Below are positions 1 to 10,849 of a DNA stretch of 64,000 bases, piece by piece; position 1 is the first letter of the stretch; every line of letters begins with the position of its first letter. The notes below the pieces were generated by a model that worked only from the letters and a program-made list of their open reading frames with translations, was not told the DNA's origin and made no database searches. A program made the translations under genes and the position numbers. Source of the DNA: Protula sp. h YS-2021. Lineage: Eukaryota > Annelida > Polychaeta > Sabellida > Serpulidae. The DNA is taken from the NCBI GenBank assembly GCA_949752745.1, contig OX457032.1:16160720-16224719 (forward strand), read 5' to 3'.

Positions 1-184
1 AACCTTGCGTATTACCAAAATTAGCGTCATGGACAGAGACAAGTCAGTCGGTTGCTTTGTTATTGAAATCTGTTAACATGCTCCAGGTGGGAAGCTAAGT
101 TGTTGAAAAATTACTTTATGTTTTATATGAATCTTTTCAAAATAGCAATATATATAAATACGTTAAAATATGAGACGAACCTAC

Positions 185-2606
185 CTGTGCATTAGAATTG
201 GGTACGATGAATTACGACACAATCCCAAGTCCAAGTCAGGATATGGAAGTTTCACTAAAGTACTTCTAACATTGTTTTCTATTTTAAATACATTTTTCCT
301 ATCAAACAAAAATGCAAAACAAAATTGTTATCAATAAGTTTACTCTGGAAAATGCATAAGAATTCTACTTATGTTATAATGATTCACCGAACATTTAAAA
401 AAGTGAGTGACATCAGTTGTATACGTATGTCACGAAAAGTTCCATAACTGATAAGGACACTTCCGCATTAAATTCGTACAATTCAACTGAATTAAGTAAA
501 AATAATACATTTTACCTCCTCAGTGTACAACGATAATTTATTATACTAAATTTTGAAATTTTTCACTTTAATTGCAATACCGGGACAATTTGGCTGGTAT
601 TTTTTGCTGTGTAGGAGCCAAGAGATTAAATTTGAAAAAACTATCTTAAAATATTTCAGCAATTTTCTATAAATGAATGCAATATAACTTTCCAAAAGCA
701 TCCTCATATGGCACACCAACTAACTACAAAATATTTTTGCAAGCATACTTTGTCATAATCACCAGTGAAAACATTGTCTTGAAGACCTTGTAGCGTTATA
801 GAATCCAAGAAAGCGAAAATTTCAACCATGTAAAGGTAGATACCTTCTTCGAAGGCAGATTAGGTATTAAGAAATTTAAATCTTGCACATCAACATCGGA
901 TTACTGGCACTTCGAACTAACAACTAATTTTATTTGTAATGGATAGAAATAACTTGCAATTCAATTTTTTGTGTGAGGCATAAAAATACATGTACCATTG
1001 CTGCACCATGAACGTTTGGGGATTGATGCTATACACCATATGACTGCAGTATAGTATACCGTCGCCGTCCTCGGTTTCATGCGCTTGCTCATCAATTACA
1101 ATCTCGTGCGTATAACCAAAGTTATCGTCATTAAATCTATGGAACGCTATGTTGTTGGTTACTTCATGGGGATTGATTTGGACAATTCCTGGATATTCAC
1201 TGTGTGTAAATACCTACAAAATACGAGAAAAATGTGTAAATAGTGATGTGTCATACTTTAAAAAATAAGAAACTACTATAAAAAGCAAGATAAGTAAGAA
1301 ACATTCCATGTGATTAAACAAGCGGGTTTAGGATTGAGGAGCCGGTATGTTTCTATCAATACATGAAGTAAAACAAAGCGTGTGGTGAGTTGAATATTAT
1401 TTGTCATATCATGACATAAATATTTGCTATTGGTTCGTTGTTGTAAATTGGATTTTGTTTTCAATATATTTACTTTATTTTTATTTAAAGTTAAATATTT
1501 GGAAACGTACATTGTCTCCCATCTGCCAGAATGCAACGTGAGGTACTGTGGCAATCTTGTTAGAGTTGTCTATGATTGGCTGTAGACGTTGCTGCTGTTC
1601 ATAATCCTTGGAATACAGACACAATATATAAAAAGTTTACTTTGGCGCCAAAGACCAGAAAAGGGAAAGTCTAAGGAATTAAAAGTTATTTCTTCTAATA
1701 AGAACTCATTTGTTAGACAACGTGAGTTAGCAAATATTAACACAATCTAAAAACTCAATTAATGTTGAAATCTTAAGATAAAATTGAACATAATAACGCA
1801 CGGCTCTTTGGGAATGTAATATATTTAGGCAGTAATGTTAAGCTAGCTGACTCAGCATATTTTATACCGTAAACAGAATCCGCTTTTAGTACTAACTTAG
1901 AACTTCACAAAAGAAAGGGCCCTCAGTCCACAACCTTAAAGGGATTTTGGGATTTTGCAGAATTCTTTCTTCGGGAATCTGGCTTGATAAATAGTAAGAG
2001 AATTGCTTTGGTCAAAGGTCACGTGTTTGCCACAGGTTTGGCTATTAATGGATGTCATAGATTTTATACCATCCCCACCCGCTCTGGCATCCCCTCTGGC
2101 AACAAACATCGCTCAGTGTAACGTCCGACCGATAACTTGGCATCTTGGTGAGCAGCACCCGATTTTAGTTTTTGGAGAAAATAAACTTTGTTTCGCAGTT
2201 GTGCGCCTTCAGCAATAATTGCTTCACGCTTTCCTTGTGAAATCAACAGGATAGTGATTGAATCAAAGAGAGATGTAAAATGACATTAATTCGACACGCT
2301 ATGAGTAAATTACTTACAAATCTTGAATAAACAGGAATCCAGAACACACGTGAGTCATTCATGTTCATATTATATGCTCTCCAAAGATCCGCATTTGCAG
2401 TGTCGTAATATCTACAAACAGAAAATCTAGTATACTCATAACCGAAAGCAAATACGCATTGTATACAGAATTGTAAATAGGAGTTTTAAATGCAGTTGAG
2501 ATTTTATAGCATTCATTTGATTTTCATTTTAAAAACGTTTGAATAATTATATTAAGATTCATCATAGGAAAGAAGAAGAAGAAGAAGAAGAAGATGGTGA
2601 TGATGA

Positions 2607-2640
<34 letters not shown>

Positions 2641-2692
2641 GGTGGTGGTGGTGGTGGTGGTGATGGTGGTGGTGGTGATGATGATGATGATT

Positions 2693-2748
<56 letters not shown>

Positions 2749-3661
2749 AAAGAATGAGAACAGCAGTACAACGGGAGAATAAAGAAAATGGAAAAAGAAT
2801 ATAAATAAACGAATAAAGAAAATAAATAACAACTCGGCCGGAACAATAAACTATAGACACAATAACCTCAAACCTGTTATAAAACGTCACTCGACCGTCT
2901 TCAAATCTGTACGATTGTCCCATTTCAATACAATCAAAGAGATGATCGACTTTATTCACAATGCTTATGTTAGTTTGCGTTTCACCAAATGCTCCGCAGG
3001 AATGGCGAATGTACGAACCTGTTGAATAATATAAATTATTAAGCATTTTTGAAGTCGCTTAGACCTGAAAATAACATTGTTTCTCATTCCGACATTGGTA
3101 AAAATAATAAAAAAAGCATAATTGCCAACTAATTGACAGGATTTGACATAAAATAACAAGAGATTAGCTAATACGTTAAATGTAATTGCAAGAAAACATA
3201 ACATCTTGATAAGGCAAAACATTTTTCTAAATGTTCAGAAAAATTTCGTAATATACTGCTTTGCTTATATTTAATAAGACGAAATTAAGCACCTAATTTA
3301 CTAAATGTTTAGGTAAATTTCATAATATGTTGCTTTACTTATATTTGATAAAAAGAAATAAAGCACAATAATTATTCTGCAAATGGTCAGAAACGGCCGA
3401 AAAAATGAGGTCATAAGTGAAGAGGTTTGATTTGAGAAAAGTGATTTCAGTCTGACAAAGAGTACGTGATAACTGTACATTAACCTTAAACTAATCTAGT
3501 ATATTTAACTTACCTCCTAACCATCGTGGCACATTACCGTATTCTACAGTTGTGGCCCCAGCAACTGTATCTTGAAGAACATTACTATAGCCCACCTCGA
3601 TTCCTGCTTGCGCCCTGCCCATTACGCAGGCCATAATGGATAGCAAGACAAAAATATCCAT
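185..3661 (-). CDS. Carotenoid cleavage oxygenase-like protein, copy A, 5' six exons (partial, runs off left edge)
   Basis: Exons: 3514-3661, 2874-3018, 2318-2411, 1511-1606, 996-1213, 185-298. Each has exactly the length and phase of the matching exon in copy B (148, 145, 94, 96, 218 and 114 nt), with no stop or frameshift in 815 coding bases. The protein begins MDIFVLLSIMACVMG with a signal peptide cleaved around GRA|Q. It continues with VPRWLGGSYIRHSCGAFGE, VDHLFDCIEMGQSYRFEDG, NMNMNDSRVFWIPVYSRF and FGYTHEIVIDEQAHETE, which carries the first iron-ligand histidine. Bases 1-184 read as intron. The remaining six exons should lie to the left of the window. Close similarity to copy B, and the same strand, indicate a tandem duplication. 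Confidence 0.9.
2572..2747 (+). repeat. GAA/GAT/GGT trinucleotide microsatellite in copy A intron 2
   Basis: The tract begins as GAA repeats, turns into GAT, then GGT, and returns to GAT for about 175 bp. It lies between exons 2 and 3 of copy A. The apparent poly-Asp, poly-Gly, poly-Met, poly-His and poly-Ile reading frames here are products of the repeat. Confidence 0.95.
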
Positions 3662-3838
3662 AGTCTTTATTAAATGATCCGTGAAGTTGTATTGAATAAA
3701 CGGAATTTAATTTAACACTAGTTCAATCTGCTCAAATAAGTAAAGACAGGTCGTTGTGAATTTGTGTTTGAGTCAAATCTAATGGATTTATTGTGCTGCG
3801 TTGAACGTTAACAATGAGCTTGCAAAAGGAATTTTCTT

Positions 3839-3846
3839 TATTTATA
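3839..3846 (-). promoter_or_regulatory. TATA box of copy A
   Basis: On the minus strand the sequence reads GGGTATAAATAAAG, 178 bp upstream of the copy A start codon. The same motif, with the same GGGTATAAATAA context, sits 144 bp upstream of the copy B start. That conservation supports a real core promoter. Confidence 0.6.
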
Positions 3847-3849
3847 CCC

Positions 3850-6800
3850 ACAAGCCTAACAAAAAAGGTAACGGTTATAAGGCACAAAGCCTTCTGCCAT
3901 GACGTTATTTGAAAATTTGCAAACTGATTTGAATCTATAAATAAACCTTTTTGCAAATATCAGTGTTGAATAAATTGTTTTTACATTTCTTATAACAGGA
4001 CACATTGTAGTTCCAAAGTACTTACTAATTTAAATAAAGTTCATTTTGAGATACCTTTATCCCCAAATTCATGTAACATAAGGGTCTGTAAAGTCAAAAT
4101 TGTCTTGCAGTAATAGGTAGGAGCTCTGTCTTGAATACTTTGACGGCTTTACCGGTTTAAATTGAATCTCATGATTTCTGAAATAATCTTAAGTTTTTGA
4201 AATCTAGATATTTTGCGTTGTTAAAAATCAATTATTTGAGTGAGTGGCAATAACAATGCAACATTACAAAATAAAGTACTGAGTATCATGCAGTTTCCGA
4301 TGCTAGATGAACGGTTACGTGGATCTACTCCTCGTATGTACTGATAAAGCACGATAAAAATAAAGTTTTATCTCATAGAAGCAAAATATATCTACGGACT
4401 TATTTGACAATACATATAGCTGATTTCCTCTACACAGTCGGAATATTGAATCCTGTGCTCTGGAAACCGAATACAACTCGTCAACAGCTAGACCATATTA
4501 ACAGCTAGGAGTAATGTTTTTCTTAACTTATGTATTGTAAAAATTTAATTTCGGACATTTTAAATAACCTTTTTTCACTTACTTTGCTTACACAAAAAGT
4601 GTTATGACGTAAAACTAAAACTAAAAGTCTATTGCAGCTAAAACCGCTTTCTTTATGGGTTTAATCTATTATGTTGCAAACTTTTGCTTAAGAACGGTTG
4701 TAGGCTATAACTACAAAGCAGAAACAGGGACAATGTGCTGACGCATTTATTATTTCCTTCCTTGTCACCCAATAGTGTCTCTTACATTACCCATATTTAC
4801 TGATGAGGCATAACGCGTAGATATTTTTATCTAACCAAGCGCCATTGTCTGTCCAATACATCATATTACTTCCTACTCGAATTCAACTAGAAAGCTGCAA
4901 AGAACAGCTTAGACGTGTGCAATAACGATTTAAATGGTGGTAGAGTATGGCATCAAAACCGTGAACTAAATATATAAGGGGGGCAGTGTTAAGGTTTCCC
5001 TTTCACATACGTGCTTCAAATAAATTCGGCTTTGAGCAGGGGAGAAGGGCGGATAATAAAATAGAGCACAGGTGTGTTGTATAATATGATCATGTGCAAT
5101 GCTGCATTATTTAAAGTTTTCTCTTTTTGGGTTAAAATAATCGGTCAAGAAAATAATTTCGTGTCTCAATATTTTCAAATACGTGTTAAAGTATTTACTT
5201 ATTATCTACTTTGCTCCTTTACGACACCCGCAGGTACTTTTAGCTGAGTGGCAGAGGGAGAGGTTTTAAGCTGAGTACATCTATAGCTTTATTACACCAA
5301 AAATTGCTCTTGAAGTAATTCGGCATCAAAATGAAAGGTCTAAGTACATCAACAGAAAACGCATTTGAAACACTTTTTACACTCTTTAATAAAGCATGGG
5401 TGTGGAAGCAAGTCGATAAAGTTATCTCAATAGCACCAATATTTTAATTAGGACTTTTATGACATAAAAGGAGTGACATATCAATATGTAACCTTTTGTT
5501 GACATTACATAGGGATATTATATCACAGTTGTTACTTCAACAAAAGTAAATTGTGTACTTAATATGATGATGGTGTAACAACAATAAGATATTATTTGGG
5601 TTTAAATTATTTTTTACTGAATCAAACGATATAATTCCAGATACTTAATCATGCTTCTTATTGGTGATGGAATTTAATTATCTTAAAATACCCCCCATTA
5701 CGTATCATTTTCTCGTTCTTAAATTCAAATAATGATGTTATCAAAATCGAATAAAGAAAGACTGACAAAGTATCAGGTTAACCACTGCAACGATGCATAA
5801 TTCATTTCGATCACATTATTTTAAGGATATTATGCTTTTAAAAAAGCTTCCTGTACGGTTAAGAATCTTGAAATATTGTGCGCAATGAAAACTTGCAAAG
5901 TTTGTGACTAAGTAATCTGTCTGATAAAAGGGCTTGTTAACTTCCCCCTACATTTCTGGTAAAAGGGCTTGTTAACTTCCCTTTACATTTATCTTTCAGA
6001 AAATTCAAAAAAGTTTAAAGAAGTCCAGCATAAATTAGATGCTTGACTATGTTTGCTTCGATTTCCGTTACACTACAACAGTGTGAGTCACTGAACGCCA
6101 CCTCTATTTCGCAACACATATTGATTCCTTTGTGGTGTCATCATTTTAAATAAATTCTATTCAAGTAAAATGTCATATAAACACTACATTTGTATTTCTT
6201 GCACTTGCGGATTTTCAGTCCTCATAGTTTATTGAATTAAAACTATGTGGAAAGATATTTCCCTCTGATTCTTTTTGCTGTCATCACCTTGTCCAGCTAA
6301 CGGTTAGGGCTGGGAGTGCCAAAATTTAGCACAGACATACTGTATCATGTCTATTTGGTGGAACATTGAAAGTTTTGTCATTTAAGTCCATATATAATGC
6401 ACAGGCTATGAGAGCTCAAAATACAACCTCAGCGCAATCCTGTTGATCATTCCGCTGCCGACAGTGAATAAGCAAATATAACGTTTGAGTGTGCTGTTGT
6501 TTACAATCATGTCATCGTACTGAACAGTGAACGTCTTAAATGTAATTACACTTGCCATTAAGTTGTATTTACACAATAGATGATTCAAAGTTAAGAATAT
6601 TCGGTTTACCAGCTATTTCTCGTTTATCCCTTATTTGTTAGAAGTTCTATACTTCTTTTCTTTTCTCATTTTCTCATTTTTTAGGTTTCCACTTAACTCC
6701 CAAAACAACTCGCTAAAAATTAAACCCTATTTATATACCAAGAGTTAATCGTCCATTTGTTGCATGATTATTGCTTGTAACGTTTTGATCGATTATGGAA

Positions 6801-9110
6801 GTCTACAACGTCTACCTACCAACGTTGTTTAGACGTCCGGATAACTACGATACACAAATCAGTCATCAGGCAATACAGGATATGTGTGAAGTCAATGTTC
6901 ATGAACATTTTTCAAAAGTAAGCAGAAAAAAACTTTTGCGCGTTTGTGAAATTCCCATATTTTACGTCCTCAATATGGTCAATTTTCGAAGCCAGCTGTC
7001 ATGACTTATATTTTCGATGGGTGATAACTCATGAAGTTGTTCTTTGTTTTGTGACTCGGATATCTTTACTGCGTCTATTTTTTGACGTCTACAAACCTCG
7101 ATTTTCCAAAGTCCTTTCAACGTTGCACCGGAGAAAGTGGATTTAGGATTGTGACCAAAAACAACATCTAGAAAACGTTGCTTATCCAACGTCTATTCAG
7201 CATTATGTCACAGATGTTGATTAGATGTTAATCTATGATCACGACCAATCATAACCAAATTACAACCAGATTTAACATTCAGATATGGTTGGGTCGATTT
7301 TGCAACTTCAAATCAACGTTATATCGACATCAAAATGTTTAATGGAATTTAACATGTCAAAATCTGTGTTACGTGTTTTTAATTCTTCAGGATAATCTTT
7401 TTTGTTGCCCTAAGTGTAATTTTCACTTTTTGGTAATAAAAATGTTTTTTGTTTGTTTTGTTTTGTTTGTTTTGTTTTTTTTTTGGTTTTTTTTTTGTTT
7501 GCTTTTTATTGCCTGAGAATAGGTTGCACACACATGTATTAAGTATTTTTAATTTTGCGCTCCTTTGCATTTTAAATAAGACCACGTAAAATAAACATTT
7601 TAGCTGTCTAAATAATCATTTTAATTGCCTTGAATTTCGGCCTTTGGTGATATTTCTTCGTTATACTTCTATCGTTTTAAATTGTTTGTTTTTTCTTCGG
7701 CCACTTTCTAACTGTCGCTGTTTTCAGCTATAAATACACATTCCTTATTGATGATCTTTTTTCCACTTCACTGATGAATTGCAGTAATTCTAAAATATAA
7801 CACTATCTGGTTTCTTTGAACAAATATGTATCGCTCTGTCATTCCCTCTATGTAGAAAACATGTTTGTTCTAAGGAAGGACCGAACTTTACACAAAAAGA
7901 GGAGAACGCTATAAAATAACTTTGTGGCTGTTTACCTGCGTTAAGTGTCAGTGTTAAACGAAGGGACCTTTCAAGTGTCTCTACGTGACTTGCAATTTAC
8001 AACTATTTACATAGATTGACATTAAACAGAGACAAAAACAATATCTTTCTTCATACTTTTAATGACATTCACTTGTTTTTTCTGAAGCATTGGCATTGTT
8101 AGTTAAAGAAGGGACGGTAGTGAATGCGTTGGGCATAATGTGAAAGAATGCATTTGCTAAAGTCAAATATGGGTTTGCGGGTATGACTAAGAAAAGGAAC
8201 GAATGAAGAGGAACAGAAGTGGAAATGCTGGGAAAGGGGGATTAAGAACTGCAGAGCAATGATATGGACCAAAACGCCCTCTGTGAGGTGAAAGGTTTCA
8301 AACGTTTCAAAAGTCATAGATCACGTGACCTATGTATCTCGAACATCAGATGTACAACAGACAAAGTTGATTTTTTTTGGTCCGTTCTATTTTAGTTTAT
8401 CCACTTGGGTCATACGGATAACTAAAAACTGAATGGTATGAAGTCAAATAACGTATGAGGTATCTTTCAACCAATTTTTAACTTTTGGTAAGTGGTTGTT
8501 TGTCTTTGTAACTAAACAGCAACGTTTTATAGACCTCAGTGTTTTGTCCCGACCAAACTGCCACCATTCTGAGAAAGCTGCAGTAAGTCTTTTGTGTCGC
8601 AACAAATTCACAGTGTCTATACACACACAATTTTACACTTATTTACAGTCTACCTTTTGCAGACAAGCAGATAACATCACTCTGAATGATTCAGCATTCT
8701 TGGGGTTTTCTAAAACATCCAATGACAAATGGTGTAGAAAATCGGTAAATTCTGCAAATTTTCCAAGAAACAACCCCACTTTTTGTAAAATTTCTGAAAT
8801 ACAGTACAGAAATGTGTTATAAAAACAATAATGGGACTGTCTGACAATATAGAACAATTCTGCTGCGTTTATGTACAAAAGGAGTGCGTGGATTCTCACT
8901 CAAAAGTATACGAAAGTAATGTAATGTATTTATTAAATTTTTATTTCTGTATGCACTCATTTTCTTAAAATGTATGTACTTTAAAATTATGAACTTTGTT
9001 TTGTTAATTCTGTTAATTTTGAATGTTGAAGTTTTACTCTTTTTGTAGATACTGTCACGATAAAGAGATCAAACTCTCCATGATAACCCCATTCTTTAGA
9101 CGAGTGTCTG
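3850..9110. other. Intergenic DNA upstream of copy A, no gene seen
   Basis: AT-rich sequence with no convincing exon or RNA gene. It holds a short tandem duplication containing AGGGCTTGTTAACTTCCC at about 5930-5990, a T/G-rich tract at 7440-7500, and the CAACGTTG-type repeat annotated separately. A 108-codon open frame at 8496-8822 (+) matches nothing I recognise and lacks splice or family evidence. Confidence 0.6.
6800..7345. repeat. Dispersed CAACGTTG/CAACCA-rich repeat, copy 1
   Basis: The stretch is built from motifs such as CCAACGTTGTTTAGACGT, CCAACGTCTATTCAGC and CAAATTACAACCAGATTTAA. A diverged second copy lies at about 24595-24710 with the same order of motifs, and fragments occur at 11450-11580. 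This looks like a decayed interspersed element of unknown class. Confidence 0.5.
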
Positions 9111-9199
9111 CTTATTCCCACTTGCAAACATAGTTTGCAAATGGGTATGCTTTGCTAAGAATTCCGGCGTTTATTCCTTCCTTTTTTTGGGGTTTTTTT

Positions 9200-9510
9200 G
9201 GTTTTTTTTTCGTCACGGAGGTTTCCGGAAAACTCCTCCTACGCTATTTGACGTAGGACGATGAAATTTGGCACAGATATAGAGTGTGATGAGATGTCGT
9301 GAAATCCGCAAATTTTTTTGACTTTGACTTTCAAGGTCAAGGTCAAATTGAGGTCAATGTTTTTCAACCTCAAATGGTTTCCAGAAAACTCCTCCTAGGC
9401 TATTTGACGTAGGAAGATGAAATTTGGCACAGAGATAGAGGGTGATACAAAATATGCAAAAATATTTGACCTTGACCTTCGAGGTCAAGGTCAAATTGAG
9501 CTCAAAATAT
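9200..9510. repeat. Two tandem units of about 150-160 bp with AGGTCA motifs
   Basis: The phrase TTTCCGGAAAACTCCTCCTA, followed by TATTTGACGTAGGA, GATGAAATTTGGCACAGA and a CAAGGTCAAGGTCAAATTGA block, occurs twice in tandem. This family is distinct from the adjacent 139-bp array but shares its AGGTCA-rich blocks. Confidence 0.75.
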
Positions 9511-9671
9511 TTTTTCAAAAACCTCTTCCATCACAAAAAATTGCTGGAAATAGCGCTCAAGTCCTTGTTTCAACCCGTGTAGTGTCAGTAGACAGTAACA
9601 TCATGGAAGGAATCTCGACATTCAGTGTCAAGATCAAGGCCATGTGACTTTTGTATATTGAATTCCGTTAG

Positions 9672-10670
9672 AGAAAAATTGTCCATTATCTCGAAAACGG
9701 TTAGAGATAGAGCGATTTTGAGCTTAGTTTCGACCCTTTGGGCCTAAAAGACGTTATATAAGAGGTACCTCTTTGATCTTGCCCTCCTCCGTCAAGGTCA
9801 AGGTCAACAACCGGAAGTTGACCATTATCTCGAAAACGGTTAGAGATAGAGCGATTTTGAGCTTATTTTCGACCCTTTGGCCCTACAAGACGTTATATAA
9901 GAGGTACCTCGGTGACCTTGATCTCCTCAGTCAAGGTCAAGGTCAAAAACTGGAAGTTGACCATTATCTCGAAAACGGTTAGAGATAGAGCGATTTTGAG
10001 CTTATTTTCGACCCTTTGGGCCTACAAGACGTTATATAAGAGGTACCTCGGTGACCTTGACCTCTTCCGTCAAGGTCAAGGTCAAAAGCCGGAAGTTGAC
10101 CATTATCTCGAAAACGGTTAGAGATAGAGCGATTTTGAGCTTATTTTCGACCCTTTGGGCCTAAAAGACGTTATATAAGAGGTACCTCGGTGACCTTGAC
10201 CTCCTCAGTCAATGTCAAGGTCAAAAACCGGAAGTTGACCATTATCTCGAAAACGGTTAGAGATAGAGCGATTTTGAGCTTATTTTCGACCCTTTGGGCC
10301 TACAAGATGTTATATAAGAGGTACCTCGGTGACCTTGACCTCTTCCGTCAAGGTCAAGGTCAAAAACCGGAAGTTGACCATTATCTCGAAAACGGTTAGA
10401 GATAGAGCGATTTTGAGCTCATTTTCGACCCTTTGGGCCTAAAAGACGTCATATAAGAGGTACCTCGGTGACCTTGACCTCTTCCGTCAAGGTCAAGGTC
10501 AAAAGCCGGAAGTTGACCATTATCTCGAAAACGGTTAGAGATAGAGCGATTTTGAGCTTATTTTCGACCCTTTGGGTCTAAGAGACGTTATATAAGAGGT
10601 ATCTCGGTGACCTTGACCTCCTCCATCATGGTCAAGGGCAAGAACCGGAAGTTGTCCATTGTCTGAAAAA
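9672..10670. repeat. 139-bp satellite array, seven units, with paired TCAAGGTCA sites
   Basis: TTATCTCGAAAACGGTTAGA recurs every 139 bp from about 9686 to 10520, and a decayed eighth unit follows. Each unit contains, in order, that phrase, TTTTCGACCCTTTGGGCCTA, a TATATAAG motif, GGTGACCTTGACCTC and TCAAGGTCAAGGTCAA. The last two form an inverted pair (TGACCTTGAC and GTCAAGGTCA) with a loop of about 7 bases. The 69-codon frames in this array are artefacts of the repeat. Confidence 0.95.
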
Positions 10671-10849
10671 TGGCTAGAAAACTGAATTTGATTGTTTGAG
10701 ATTACATTATATTTACTTCGATGTCCTTGTTCATGATAATAATTCTGAAGGTGACAATTATGTGGAAAGACTGAAAAATGTGTCTTTGACCAGATAGATT
10801 GTACCATTGCAAGTGGGTGTCATTTCGCTACGTGTAGCGAAATTCGGTC

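Larger units (their letters stand above)
9115..10845. mobile_element. Probable Helentron-like (pearl/HINE-type) non-autonomous element with a tandem-repeat core
   Basis: CCCACTTGCAA at 9117-9127 is repeated inverted as TTGCAAGTGGG at 10807-10817. Four bases after the second copy comes a perfect hairpin with 10-base arms (ATTTCGCTAC and GTAGCGAAAT, 10822-10843). Short inverted repeats, with the 3' copy subterminal and followed by a 3' terminal hairpin, are the published layout of Helentrons and their non-autonomous derivatives. Bivalve pearl elements also carry tandem repeats inside. No coding sequence for Rep or helicase is seen. The exact ends and the T/T insertion point are inferred. Confidence 0.55.

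Noticed and set aside
1..60. Bases 8-29 resemble part of carotenoid-oxygenase exon 5 on the plus-strand text (ACCAAAATTAGCGTCAT against ACCAAAGTTATCGTCAT).
   Set aside because: The match is about 25 bases with mismatches and then stops. No splice sites fit, so a relic exon cannot be supported.
2524..3046. Long frames of poly-His, poly-Ile, poly-Asp and poly-Gly.
   Set aside because: They are readings of the trinucleotide microsatellite in intron 2 of copy A.
8496..8822. 108-codon plus-strand frame as a gene.
   Set aside because: No recognised similarity, no promoter or splice context, and an overlapping minus-strand frame of similar length.
9773..10399. Repeated 69-codon frames with near-identical proteins.
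   Set aside because: They recur at the 139-bp satellite period and continue through repeat units. No start context or coding signal separates them from the repeat.
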